A stretch of DNA of 43,011 nucleotides. Origin: Prevotella sp. Lineage in GTDB: Bacteria > Bacteroidota > Bacteroidia > Bacteroidales > Bacteroidaceae. The notes below the pieces were generated by a model. That model was not told where the DNA came from. It saw only the letters and a program-made list of their open reading frames with translations, and did no database searches. Where the stretch lies: assembly GCA_024682415.1 (NCBI GenBank), contig JAIKZG010000039.1:1-43011 (forward strand), read 5' to 3'. Position 1 is the stretch's first letter. Each line of letters starts with the position of its first letter. The position numbers were made by a program, and so were the translations under genes. Below, one piece after another: positions 9,876 to 17,145 of the stretch.

Positions 9876-9931
9876 AAAAATAAAAGCATATAATCCTCCC
9901 CCATTGCGGGATCTATTGATTATAAAAAAAT

Positions 9932-9969
9932 GGTCGGCATTCTCACCATACGGAGTGCCGGCCTTTTTT
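9932..9969 (+). terminator. terminator after the OmpA-family gene
   Basis: GGTCGGCATTC pairs with GAGTGCCGGCC (two G-T pairs), followed by six T. Confidence 0.85.
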
Positions 9970-10003
9970 ATGCTTCATATCTTCATATATGTGGGTATAA
10001 GCA

Positions 10004-10046
10004 CAAAAAAATAAGCATTTCGCACACATGGCGCGGAATGCTTATT
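10004..10046 (-). terminator. rplS terminator
   Basis: On the minus strand AATAAGCATT pairs with AATGCTTATT and is followed by a run of seven T, about 30 bases past the rplS stop. Confidence 0.85.
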
Positions 10047-10076
10047 ATGTTTCTTTGGTAATCGTGAGAGAATGAA

Positions 10077-10442
10077 TTACTTGTTCTCTGCAACGATGGT
10101 TCTCTTCTCTTGAATGCGAGCCTTCTTACCAGTGAGGTTACGCAAGTAGTACAACTTAGCGCGACGCACCTTACCGTGCTTGTTTACCTCAATGCTGTCG
10201 ATGTTAGGAGAGCCCATTGGGAAAATACGCTCTACACCTACAGTTCCAGACATCTTGCGAACGGTGAAACGCTTCTTGTCGCCATGACCGGCAATCTTGA
10301 TAACTACACCGCGGTAGAGCTGGATACGCTCTTTTGAACCCTCGACGATTTTGTAAGCTACAGTGATAGTATCACCGGCTGCAAACTCAGGATACTTCTT
10401 CTCGCTTGCAAATGCTTCCTCAGCAATTTTAATTAAATCCAT
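10077..10442 (-). CDS. rplS: 50S ribosomal protein L19
   Basis: A 121-residue bL19, a 50S protein at the interface with the 30S subunit. The whole sequence fits the family: [18 protein letters not shown] near the start, [17 protein letters not shown] in the middle and [20 protein letters not shown] near the end. It is monocistronic, unlike the rpsP-rimM-trmD-rplS operon of many bacteria. A leader of about 85 bases with inverted repeats precedes it, and it ends at its own terminator. Confidence 0.97.
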   Translation of the reverse strand: MDLIKIAEEAFASEKKYPEFAAGDTITVAYKIVEGSKERIQLYRGVVIKIAGHGDKKRFTVRKMSGTVGVERIFPMGSPNIDSIEVNKHGKVRRAKLYYLRNLTGKKARIQEKRTIVAENK

Positions 10443-10527
10443 TTTATTAATTGATAATTAAATTTGTTTGTCGTTCCAACGCAACATAACGGGCAACACT
10501 TCTTCCCGCCAGCGATTACGCCGAAAA
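10443..10527 (-). promoter_or_regulatory. structured rplS leader
   Basis: The untranslated leader starts GC-rich and ends AT-rich. Short inverted repeats are visible on the minus strand: CCG(CTTTT)CGG, then CGGG and CCCG around an 11-base loop, then CGT(TGGA)ACG. Autoregulatory L19 leaders are known in other phyla and in Flavobacteria. I cannot tell whether this is the same motif. Confidence 0.35.
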
Positions 10528-10533
10528 GCGGTG

Positions 10534-10541
10534 CAAAGGTA
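10534..10541 (-). promoter_or_regulatory. rplS promoter -7 box
   Basis: TACCTTTG on the minus strand, 92 bases upstream of the rplS start. Confidence 0.7.
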
Positions 10542-10637
10542 CGACATTTTTTCTTATCAACAAAATTAATACTCTTTTTAACTATCTTTTATTCGTTCTG
10601 ATTTTCAGAAGGTTAGCTTGCTCATTCTTCTTTTCGG

Positions 10638-10757
10638 CTAAGCAGCTATCGTCGGTCCGCTTGTTGCCAGTCGTGGCGTAGGAAGCATTTGTACATACCA
10701 TCTCCTAAACCATTTTCTTGCGCAACGTTTCAGGAAAATACGTCTTTTCATTTTCAT
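10638..10757 (-). CDS. 39-residue Arg-rich small protein (candidate)
   Basis: I do not recognise this ORF. It begins MKMKRRIFLKRCARKWFRRWY, so the first half is very basic and aromatic; the tail (PTPRLATSGPTIAA) is neutral. Its ATG overlaps the TGA of the preceding 16-codon ORF as ATGA, which suggests translational coupling. It lies on a transcript likely starting near 10860, between tRNA-Val and rplS. It may be a real small protein or the last member of a leader-peptide chain. The coding call rests on context and composition only. Confidence 0.4.
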   Translation of the reverse strand: MKMKRRIFLKRCARKWFRRWYVQMLPTPRLATSGPTIAA

Positions 10758-10804
10758 CTTCTTATCTTTTTTAATTTGTTTATTAATAGTTTATAAGTCC
10801 TCAT
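10754..10804 (-). CDS. 16-residue basic mini-ORF (candidate)
   Basis: Reads MRTYKLLINKLKKIRR. Its ATG overlaps the stop of the preceding mini-ORF, and its stop overlaps the ATG of the 39-residue ORF, both as ATGA. Too short to judge alone. Confidence 0.3.
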   Translation of the reverse strand: MRTYKLLINKLKKIRR

Positions 10805-10821
10805 TCGGTAAAGTTCTTCAT
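10801..10821 (-). CDS. 6-residue mini-ORF (candidate)
   Basis: Reads MKNFTE. It overlaps its neighbours by ATGA on both sides. Listed as part of the chain, not as an independent gene. Confidence 0.2.
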   Translation of the reverse strand: MKNFTE

Positions 10822-10844
10822 TTAGGCATAGCTTTAGGCTTCAT
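10818..10844 (-). CDS. 8-residue mini-ORF (candidate)
   Basis: Reads MKPKAMPK. First ATG after the TATATTTG promoter box, about 16 bases from the expected transcript start. Its stop overlaps the next ATG as ATGA. Confidence 0.2.
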   Translation of the reverse strand: MKPKAMPK

Positions 10845-10866
10845 TTTCTCTTAGCGAGAGTAATGG

Positions 10867-10874
10867 CAAATATA
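10867..10874 (-). promoter_or_regulatory. -7 box upstream of the mini-ORF chain
   Basis: TATATTTG on the minus strand, an exact box. It lies past the tRNA-Val terminator, so it defines a separate unit leading towards rplS. Confidence 0.5.
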
Positions 10875-11001
10875 GATAAAAAAGCCGTAGCCTCCAAATG
10901 ATTTTTTTTTCGTGAAAAGAAAAATGCTGATGATATTTTTGTGGAATGTGGCGCATATAGGGTAGAGCCGCCAAGAATAAAAAATTGAAATGTATGAACA
11001 T

Positions 11002-11035
11002 AAAAAATCCCTGCAACTCCGAAGAATTACAGGGA
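11002..11035 (-). terminator. tRNA-Val terminator
   Basis: On the minus strand a 12-pair stem closed by a TTCG tetraloop (TCCCTGTAATTC / GAGTTGCAGGGA, with G-T pairs) followed by six T, ten bases past the tRNA. Confidence 0.85.
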
Positions 11036-11044
11036 GACACCCCG

Positions 11045-11119
11045 TGGGCGTTGACGGATTCGAACCGCCGACCCTCTGCTTGTAAGGCAGATGCTCTAAA
11101 CCAGCTGAGCTAAACGCCC
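11045..11119 (-). tRNA. tRNA-Val (anticodon TAC)
   Basis: The 75-base cloverleaf has acceptor stem GGGCGTT / AACGCCC, anticodon stem TCTGC / GCAGA with loop CTTACAA (anticodon TAC), and T-loop GTTCGAATC. CCA is not encoded, as is usual in this group. Confidence 0.95.
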
Positions 11120-11181
11120 TTAACTATCTTGTTAAGTCTTAATTTGTTTGTTAAGCCTTAGCTTGTTTTGTTAAGCGATTG

Positions 11182-11189
11182 CAAAGGTA
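11182..11189 (-). promoter_or_regulatory. tRNA-Val promoter -7 box
   Basis: TACCTTTG on the minus strand, 63 bases before the mature tRNA 5' end. Confidence 0.6.
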
Positions 11190-11346
11190 TAGCTTTCTGC
11201 CGTATCCTCCAAATGTTTTCCCAACTTTTTTCTAAAAAATCTGCATTTTGTTATGTTTGGAGTAGTTTTGTGGGTATTTTGAACACTATTCTTTATAGTC
11301 GCACCGCTTTCTATAGTATTTGCTATAAACTCTAATTATCCTCCCT

Positions 11347-11785
11347 CGGCAAACTATCGATGAAGCCCTTTATCAATAGATACGCTCACGGCAAACTATC
11401 GATGAAGCTCTTTATCAATAGATATGCTCACGGCAAACTAACGATGAAGCTCTTTATCAATAGATATGCTCACGGCAAACTATCGATGAAACCCTTTATC
11501 AATAGATATGCTCACGGCAAACTACCGATGAAGCTCTTTATCAATAGATATGCTCACGGCAAACTACCGATGAAGCTCTTTATCAATAGATATGCCCTCG
11601 GCAAACTACCGATGAAGCTCTTTATCAATAGATATGCCCTCGGCAAACTAACGATGAAGCTCTTTATCAATAGATATGCCCTCGGCAAACTACCGATGAA
11701 GCTCTTTATCAATAGATATGCTCACGGCAAACTACCGATGAAACCCTTTATCAATAGATATGTTCCCTCGGCAAACTAACGATGG
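11347..11785. repeat. 42-bp tandem repeat array, ten copies plus a partial
   Basis: Units start every 42 bases from 11347 to 11767. Each reads like CGGCAAACTA(T/A/C)CGATGAAG followed by a conserved TTTATCAATAGATA block. Copies differ at a few fixed spots (TCA or CCT before CGG; T, A or C after ACTA), giving a mosaic. Because 42 is divisible by three, one frame stays open for 139 codons. It has no clear start signal, and I regard it as non-coding. It lies between tRNA-Val and the uxuB terminator. Confidence 0.9.
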
Positions 11786-11796
11786 AGTGCTATGCA

Positions 11797-11838
11797 CAAA
11801 AAAACTGCCCGAACATCATTTGAATAATGTTCGGGCAG
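11797..11838 (-). terminator. uxuB-uxuA operon terminator
   Basis: Perfect 12-base stem CTGCCCGAACAT / ATGTTCGGGCAG; on the minus strand it is followed by a run of T, about 70 bases past the uxuB stop. Confidence 0.85.
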
Positions 11839-11906
11839 CAATATACGAAGGTAGATTCCTTTCTGAGAATAAAGCTGCGGAAAGAAATCAACGCAAAGTC
11901 ATTAAA

Positions 11907-12719
11907 TTACATTGCGAAGCTGTTGAAACCGCCATCAACAACAGCAACAGTACCTGTAACAAACTTGGCAGCGTCGCTCATGAGATAGTGGATAGTACCG
12001 CAAAGCTCCTCAGGATCACCCATGCGACCAAATGGGGTCTGACGGATAACGTCGTTGCCACGCTGAGTGTAAGAGCCGTCAGGATTGGTAAGGAGGGCGC
12101 GGTTCTGCTCTGTGATGAAGAAACCAGGAGCGATAGCGTTTACACGAATGCCCTCGCCAAACTTCTTGGCGCACTCTGTAGCCATATACTCAGTGAAATT
12201 GCTAATACCGGCCTTAGCGGCAGCATAACCGCAGACACGAGTCATAGGGCGGAAAGCAGCCATGCTTGAGAAGTTGATGATAACGCCCTTCTTCTGCTCT
12301 ACCATAGGCTTGAGGAAAATCTGTGTAGGAATGACGGTACCTGTAAGGTTGAGGTTAAGCACCTTCTGGAACTCGTCTACCTTCAAGTCGAAGAATGTCT
12401 GGTCAGGAGAGATTACAGCACCTGCCATGTTGCCACCGGCTGCGTTGAGCAAAGTGTCTACTCTGCCATACTTAGCCAAGATGTCCTTGCAGTTTTGCTC
12501 TACTACTTCCGCGTTCATAACATCGGTCTTCATAAACTCGCACTGACCGCCCTTAGCCACGATCTTGTTGGCGATTTCCTTACCCACTTCCTCTTTTCTA
12601 CCGAGGATAATAACCTTTGCGCCATTGAGAGCGAGATATTCTGCTATACATCTGCCCAACACGCCAGTACCGCCTGTGATAACGGTAACATTGTCTTTAA
12701 TATCGAATAAATTGTTCAT
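11907..12719 (-). CDS. uxuB: SDR-family D-mannonate oxidoreductase (fructuronate reductase)
   Basis: A 270-residue short-chain dehydrogenase with cofactor motif TGGTGVLG (residues 15-22), NAAGG, a catalytic Ser in INFSS and the YAAAK motif. It most likely reduces D-fructuronate to D-mannonate with NAD(P)H. It is the SDR type known from Bacillus and Bacteroidetes, not the long-chain UxuB of E. coli. The substrate is inferred from uxuA just upstream in the same operon (23-base gap). An SDR could act on a different sugar acid, so the symbol rests on context. Confidence 0.8.
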   Translation of the reverse strand: MNNLFDIKDNVTVITGGTGVLGRCIAEYLALNGAKVIILGRKEEVGKEIANKIVAKGGQCEFMKTDVMNAEVVEQNCKDILAKYGRVDTLLNAAGGNMAGAVISPDQTFFDLKVDEFQKVLNLNLTGTVIPTQIFLKPMVEQKKGVIINFSSMAAFRPMTRVCGYAAAKAGISNFTEYMATECAKKFGEGIRVNAIAPGFFITEQNRALLTNPDGSYTQRGNDVIRQTPFGRMGDPEELCGTIHYLMSDAAKFVTGTVAVVDGGFNSFAM

Positions 12720-12742
12720 AAGTCGAAGTTATAATTTCATTA

Positions 12743-13972
12743 TTAATACATCCATGGCTGCTTATACTCTATTCCAAGCTCACGGTCAACGGTGGCGAGA
12801 ACGCCCTGCACTTGTCCCATGGCAAACATTCTGCCGAGGAAGCTGTAGCCGGCATTGTAGCCGCGCTCTTCGTCGCCGAGCATGGTCATGCCGTGGTCTA
12901 CACGCATAGGAAGCTCTGGATTTTCCTTCTCGAAGATGCGCGCAAGCTCAATGAGGTTGGCACGTCCGCCGAGATGAGAAGCCTCCGTGAAGTCGCCGTT
13001 CTCAAAGATATGGCATGAACGGAGATGAACGAAATGAGTGCGTGGGGCAAACTCCTTGGCCATAGCCACTACGTCATTGTAAGCTCCGGCAGAGAGTGAA
13101 CCGGCGCAGAATGTAAGTCCGTTGTGCTTGTTAGGCACTGCGTCGAGGAACCACTTGATGTCCTCATAGGTGCGCACGATACGTGGCAAGCCGAGAATCT
13201 CGATAGGTGGGTCGTCAGGATGCACACACATATTCATGTCGCACTCATCGCATACTGGCATGATGGCTTCGAGGAAATACTTCATGTTCTCGCGAAGCTG
13301 CGCCTTGTCAATGCCCTTATAGAGGTCGAGGAATTTGCGGAACTTCTCGATAGGCTCTTTGTCGCCCTCCTTGAAGTTGCCACTCACGAAGCCCTGAGTC
13401 TTGATTACGATGTTCTCCACAAGCTCGTGGTCTTTCTCAGGAGTCATGGTCTTAGCCAAAGCGTCGGCCTCGGCAAGCACATCGCGTCCCTGACCTACGC
13501 CAGCGGGGAATTGGAATGAAGCCCACTCCTCGCGCGCGCCCTCACGCTGCAGAATATAGATGTCGAAATATGCAAACTCAGCATAGTTGAAATAGAGATT
13601 GCTTGTTCCGTTAGGATTGGCATGAAGCAAATCAGTGCGTGCCCAGTCGAGCACAGGCATGAAGTTGTAGCAGATGGTATGTATTCCCTCTGCCGCGAGA
13701 TTACGCATGCTCTCCTTGTAGACTTCTATCTGCTGATCGCGGTCAGGGCCTGCGTATTTTATAGTCTCGGTTACAGGCAAGCTTTCCACTACGCTCCATC
13801 TCATGCCGTAGCTCTCAATATATGATTTGAGGTCGTGGATTTTCTCGCGTGTCCACACTTCGCCCAGTGGCACATCGTGAAGAGCGGTGACAATGCCCGT
13901 CACTCCGATTTGCTTAAGCATGGCAAGGGTAATCTTATCGTTCTTGCCAAACCATCTCCATGTTCTTTCCAT
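12743..13972 (-). CDS. uxuA: mannonate dehydratase
   Basis: A 409-residue TIM-barrel enzyme that dehydrates D-mannonate to 2-keto-3-deoxygluconate in glucuronate breakdown. It starts MERTWRWFGKNDKITL, typical of UxuA. Metal and substrate residues fall in MCVHPDDPP, TFCAGSLSAGAYND and FVHLRS, with a final RVDHGMTMLGDE. It is the first gene of a two-gene operon with uxuB, from a promoter box at 14023-14030. No uronate isomerase or KDG kinase is in the window, so the rest of the pathway must be elsewhere. Confidence 0.95.
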   Translation of the reverse strand: MERTWRWFGKNDKITLAMLKQIGVTGIVTALHDVPLGEVWTREKIHDLKSYIESYGMRWSVVESLPVTETIKYAGPDRDQQIEVYKESMRNLAAEGIHTICYNFMPVLDWARTDLLHANPNGTSNLYFNYAEFAYFDIYILQREGAREEWASFQFPAGVGQGRDVLAEADALAKTMTPEKDHELVENIVIKTQGFVSGNFKEGDKEPIEKFRKFLDLYKGIDKAQLRENMKYFLEAIMPVCDECDMNMCVHPDDPPIEILGLPRIVRTYEDIKWFLDAVPNKHNGLTFCAGSLSAGAYNDVVAMAKEFAPRTHFVHLRSCHIFENGDFTEASHLGGRANLIELARIFEKENPELPMRVDHGMTMLGDEERGYNAGYSFLGRMFAMGQVQGVLATVDRELGIEYKQPWMY

Positions 13973-14022
13973 CTTTTATACCTTATATTATATATAATAT
14001 TGCTAATTTGTAGAATTGTGTG

Positions 14023-14030
14023 CAAAAGTA
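14023..14030 (-). promoter_or_regulatory. uxuA promoter -7 box
   Basis: TACTTTTG on the minus strand, about 50 bases before the uxuA start. Confidence 0.65.
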
Positions 14031-14118
14031 ATAAATAATAATGAGTGAACAAAAAAAATGATGATTACACAGATTTTGTTTAAACGTCTTAAAATCAAAA
14101 GGAACACGATAATTAGAC

Positions 14119-14262
14119 ATGATAATGAACATTCCTCACAAAATAAGAGCAGAGGTTACCTCAATCATTACGGATGGCCTAAGAAAGATTAAGCCCCTGT
14201 CGATGCAGGAGAAGAAGGAGCTTAAACTTAGGATTTCACGTGCCATAGCAGTGGGATATTAA
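14119..14262 (+). CDS. 47-residue small helical protein (hypothetical)
   Basis: I do not recognise a family. The ORF starts MIMNIPHKIRAEV and continues through SIITDGLRKIKPLSMQEK to end ISRAIAVGY. Composition is charged and looks helical, which is more protein-like than random intergenic sequence. A second possible ATG is at 14125. There is no clear promoter box just upstream. It sits alone between the divergent uxuA and GH3 genes. Conservation in relatives would decide whether it is real. Confidence 0.45.
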   Translation: MIMNIPHKIRAEVTSIITDGLRKIKPLSMQEKKELKLRISRAIAVGY

Positions 14263-14312
14263 TAACGGCTATTTCCTAAGACGAAAAAGAAGAAATGTTG
14301 CTAAAAAAGTGG

Positions 14313-14320
14313 TATCTTTG
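14313..14320 (+). promoter_or_regulatory. GH3 gene promoter -7 box
   Basis: TATCTTTG, exact box, with TTG near the -33 position; 33 bases before the ATG. Confidence 0.65.
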
Positions 14321-14352
14321 CCGAATGAAATAAAGCAAAGAAAAATAGCAAC

Positions 14353-16581
14353 ATGAAAATCAAAAACCTTATTATTACGTCATTGCTTGCGCTGACAGCA
14401 AACACCGCAGGCGCGCAAATCTATCTTAACCCGACGGCTCCCTTGGAAAAGCGTATTGACGACGCGCTCTCGCGCATGACTCTGCACGAGAAAATCAATA
14501 TGCTTCATGCTCAAAGTAAATTTACTTCAGCCGGCGTGCCACGTCTTGGCATACGTCAGCTCAATATGGACGACGGTCCTCACGGAGTGCGCGAGGAGCT
14601 GGAATGGAACAGCTGGAGTCCCGCTCGCTGGACCAACGACTATGTAGTGGCTTTCCCTTCGCTCACCTGTCTTGCCGCCACATGGAACCGTTCTCTATCT
14701 TCACTTTATGGAAAATCCGTCAGCGAGGAGTTTGCTTTTCGCGGTAAGGACGTGATGCTCGGTCCGGGCACCAACATTGCCCGAACGCCATACAACGGAC
14801 GCGCCTTTGAATATCTCGGCGAAGACCCTTATCTCGCCGGCGAGATGCTCGTGCCATATATAAAGGCTGCGCAGAGCAATGGCATAGCATGCTGTCTGAA
14901 GCATTTCGCGCTCAACGATATGGAGACAGACAGATTTACAAATAATGTAAACGTGAGCGAACGCGCTCTCAACGAGATATATCTCGCTCCATTCAAAAAG
15001 GCAGTAGAGCAGGCTCATGTGTGGACTATTATGGGCAGCTACAATCTGTGGCTGGGGCAGCACTGCTGCGAGAACGACTCATTGCTAAATGGTATTCTGA
15101 AACGTAAGTGGGGCTTTGACGGCGCAGTGATAAGCGACTGGGGCGGCACTTTCAGCACAATGGAAGCAGCTCTCGGCGGTCTTGACATAGAGATGGGAAC
15201 TGACACCGACGGCAAGCTATCTGAAGCTGAGTTCACATACAACGATTATTTCATGGCAAAGCCTTTGGAGGAACTTGTAAAGCAAGGCAAGATTTCCGAG
15301 GAGGTAATCAACGACAAGGCGCGCCGCGTTTTGCGCACCATATTCCGCACGGCAATGAACCCGAATAAGACCAACGGCTCTCTGTGCTCGGAAAGCCATT
15401 ATGATGCCTGCCGTGCAATAGGCGAGGAGGGTATTGTGTTGCTAAAGAACACAGGAATCTTGCCATTGCGCAAGGGCAGCTATAAGCATATTCTCGTGGT
15501 GGGCGACAATGCTGTGCGCTCACTCACCAAAGGCGGTGGCTCATCTGAGCTGAAAACACTGCGCGACATCTCTCCGCTCGATGGTATAAAGAGTGCTTTG
15601 GGAGAAGACGCAAATATTGACTACGCACAGGGATATGAAGCAGGCAGAGCAAGATATAATGGAGTAGACAAGATTTCGCCTGCCACTCAAAAGCGTCTGC
15701 ACGATGAGGCCATAGCTAAGGCGAAGAATGCCGACCTCATCATCTTCATCGGAGGACTTAACAAGAACTGCCGTCAGGACTGCGAAAACGGCGACCGCGA
15801 AAGCTACAGTCTACCATACAATCAGGACAAGCTGATAAGCGACCTTGCTGCCGTGCAGAAGAACATGGTAGTAGCCACATTCGGTGGAAATGCCTTTGCC
15901 ATGCCTTGGCTTGGCAAGACCAAAGCCATGCTTCATTGTTGGTATCTGGGTAGTGAGGCAGGCACTGCGCTTGCCGACATTCTTACTGGCAAGGCTAATC
16001 CGAGCGGACGTCTTCCCGTCACGATTGCCCACAGCGATAAGGACTATGCTTTCAGCCAATATGGAGAGCGTGCTTATCCAGGCATAAAGGTAAAAGGAGC
16101 GAATACTCCTTTGCAGCCCGACCGCCAAGTATATTATGATGAAGACCTTTTTGTGGGCTATCGTCATTTCAGCAGTCATAATGTAACGCCACTCTTCCCA
16201 TTCGGCTTCGGACTTAGTTATACTTCCTTTGCTTACGGAAAACCGCAGGCCGACGGCAAGGCATTATCAGCCGATGGAAGCATTAAGGTAAGCATCAACA
16301 TTAAGAACACAGGTAAGAAAGCCGGCAAGGAAACCGTTCAGCTATACATTGGCGAAAAGAACGCGTCCAAAGACCGTCCACGCAAGGAATTGAAGGATTT
16401 CCAAAAGATAGAGCTTCAGCCTGGAGAATCGCAGAAAGTAACATTCCTTATCACTCCTAAAATGCTGCAACATTATAGCGAGCAGAAGCACGACTGGACT
16501 GTTTCTGCCGGCACATACAACGTGTGGATAGGCAAAAACGCCGCCGATGAACAGCATAAAATAGAGCTTGAAATGATGTAA
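14353..16581 (+). CDS. secreted GH3 family beta-glucosidase
   Basis: A 742-residue glycoside hydrolase family 3 enzyme with a cleavable signal peptide ending near TAGAQ (about residue 22), so it acts in the periplasm or outside. The N-terminal barrel contains the nucleophile Asp262 in the VISDWGG motif and substrate-pocket motifs KHFALND and GPGTN. The alpha/beta sandwich starts near LLKNTGILPL. A C-terminal fibronectin-III-like domain (about residues 640-740) is present. GH3 enzymes release terminal beta-linked glucose or xylose; the exact sugar cannot be assigned. Monocistronic with its own promoter, between uxuA and ssrA. Confidence 0.9.
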   Translation: MKIKNLIITSLLALTANTAGAQIYLNPTAPLEKRIDDALSRMTLHEKINMLHAQSKFTSAGVPRLGIRQLNMDDGPHGVREELEWNSWSPARWTNDYVVAFPSLTCLAATWNRSLSSLYGKSVSEEFAFRGKDVMLGPGTNIARTPYNGRAFEYLGEDPYLAGEMLVPYIKAAQSNGIACCLKHFALNDMETDRFTNNVNVSERALNEIYLAPFKKAVEQAHVWTIMGSYNLWLGQHCCENDSLLNGILKRKWGFDGAVISDWGGTFSTMEAALGGLDIEMGTDTDGKLSEAEFTYNDYFMAKPLEELVKQGKISEEVINDKARRVLRTIFRTAMNPNKTNGSLCSESHYDACRAIGEEGIVLLKNTGILPLRKGSYKHILVVGDNAVRSLTKGGGSSELKTLRDISPLDGIKSALGEDANIDYAQGYEAGRARYNGVDKISPATQKRLHDEAIAKAKNADLIIFIGGLNKNCRQDCENGDRESYSLPYNQDKLISDLAAVQKNMVVATFGGNAFAMPWLGKTKAMLHCWYLGSEAGTALADILTGKANPSGRLPVTIAHSDKDYAFSQYGERAYPGIKVKGANTPLQPDRQVYYDEDLFVGYRHFSSHNVTPLFPFGFGLSYTSFAYGKPQADGKALSADGSIKVSINIKNTGKKAGKETVQLYIGEKNASKDRPRKELKDFQKIELQPGESQKVTFLITPKMLQHYSEQKHDWTVSAGTYNVWIGKNAADEQHKIELEMM

Positions 16582-16641
16582 AAATCATTGCCATATCGCA
16601 ACAAATCCATTCAAACCCTTGTAGAGTTCAAATAAAAGTTT

Positions 16642-16649
16642 TAAATTTG
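16642..16649 (+). promoter_or_regulatory. ssrA promoter -7 box
   Basis: TAAATTTG, exact box, 11 bases before the mature tmRNA 5' end. Confidence 0.65.
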
Positions 16650-16659
16650 CACACATCTC

Positions 16660-17057
16660 GGGGTTGACTGGATTTGACAGCGGGATGAAATGGTACGTAA
16701 GCACGCGGAGCTTCGTTAGCTGGCTCCTAAATCTCAGTTATCAACAATTTAATTGGCGAAAATAATTACGCTCTCGCTGCCTAACTGAAGTACAGTAGGT
16801 TACTGGCTTTATCTCGGCACAAGGTGCTGAGACGAGACATCGCTCAGAAAGTTCTTTTTCCGAAACATTCTGGATCAGCGGTGCTGTTTCTTCGGAGATA
16901 GTTACAACAGGCCTCGCTGCTGTGATGAAATTTTAGAGGATAAGGTTGCGGTTGGTGGTCCGGGTCTTGCCGTAGCACGAAAATGAAGACCGGAATAAAC
17001 GTGTAGAAAGCGTATGGTTTCCCTGTTTGGACGTGGGTTCGAATCCCACCAGCTCCA
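16660..17057 (+). ncRNA. ssrA: transfer-messenger RNA
   Basis: tmRNA rescues stalled ribosomes. The 5' end GGGGTTG pairs with CAGCTCC at 17050-17056 to make the acceptor stem, and GGTTCGAATCC gives the T-arm. The tag frame begins at 16755 (GGC GAA AAT AAT TAC and on) and reads GENNYALAA before TAA at 16782-16784. Length is about 398 bases. CCA is not encoded. It has its own promoter box and a strong terminator. Confidence 0.97.
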
Positions 17058-17065
17058 CTGATAAA

Positions 17066-17109
17066 AGAAATGGTTTTCAAGATTGTTCTTGAAAACCATT
17101 TCTTTTTTT
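17066..17109 (+). terminator. ssrA terminator, probably bidirectional
   Basis: Perfect 16-base stem AGAAATGGTTTTCAAG with its complement, loop ATTGTT, then a T-run. On the minus strand it is also followed by a T-rich stretch and could end the pectinase transcript. Confidence 0.85.
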
Positions 17110-17145
17110 CTAATTGTCTGAAGTATATTATACTAATATCAGCCT

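Noticed and set aside
10834..11040. 68-codon minus-strand ORF after tRNA-Val
   Set aside because: It starts within the tRNA terminator hairpin and runs across the next promoter box; composition looks random.
11360..11779. 139-codon ORF of MKLFINRYAHGKLP repeats
   Set aside because: The open frame follows from a 42-bp tandem repeat divisible by three; no promoter box, no signal and no family.
11347..11785. Possible CRISPR array
   Set aside because: The units are contiguous with no variable spacers and no cas genes are in the window.
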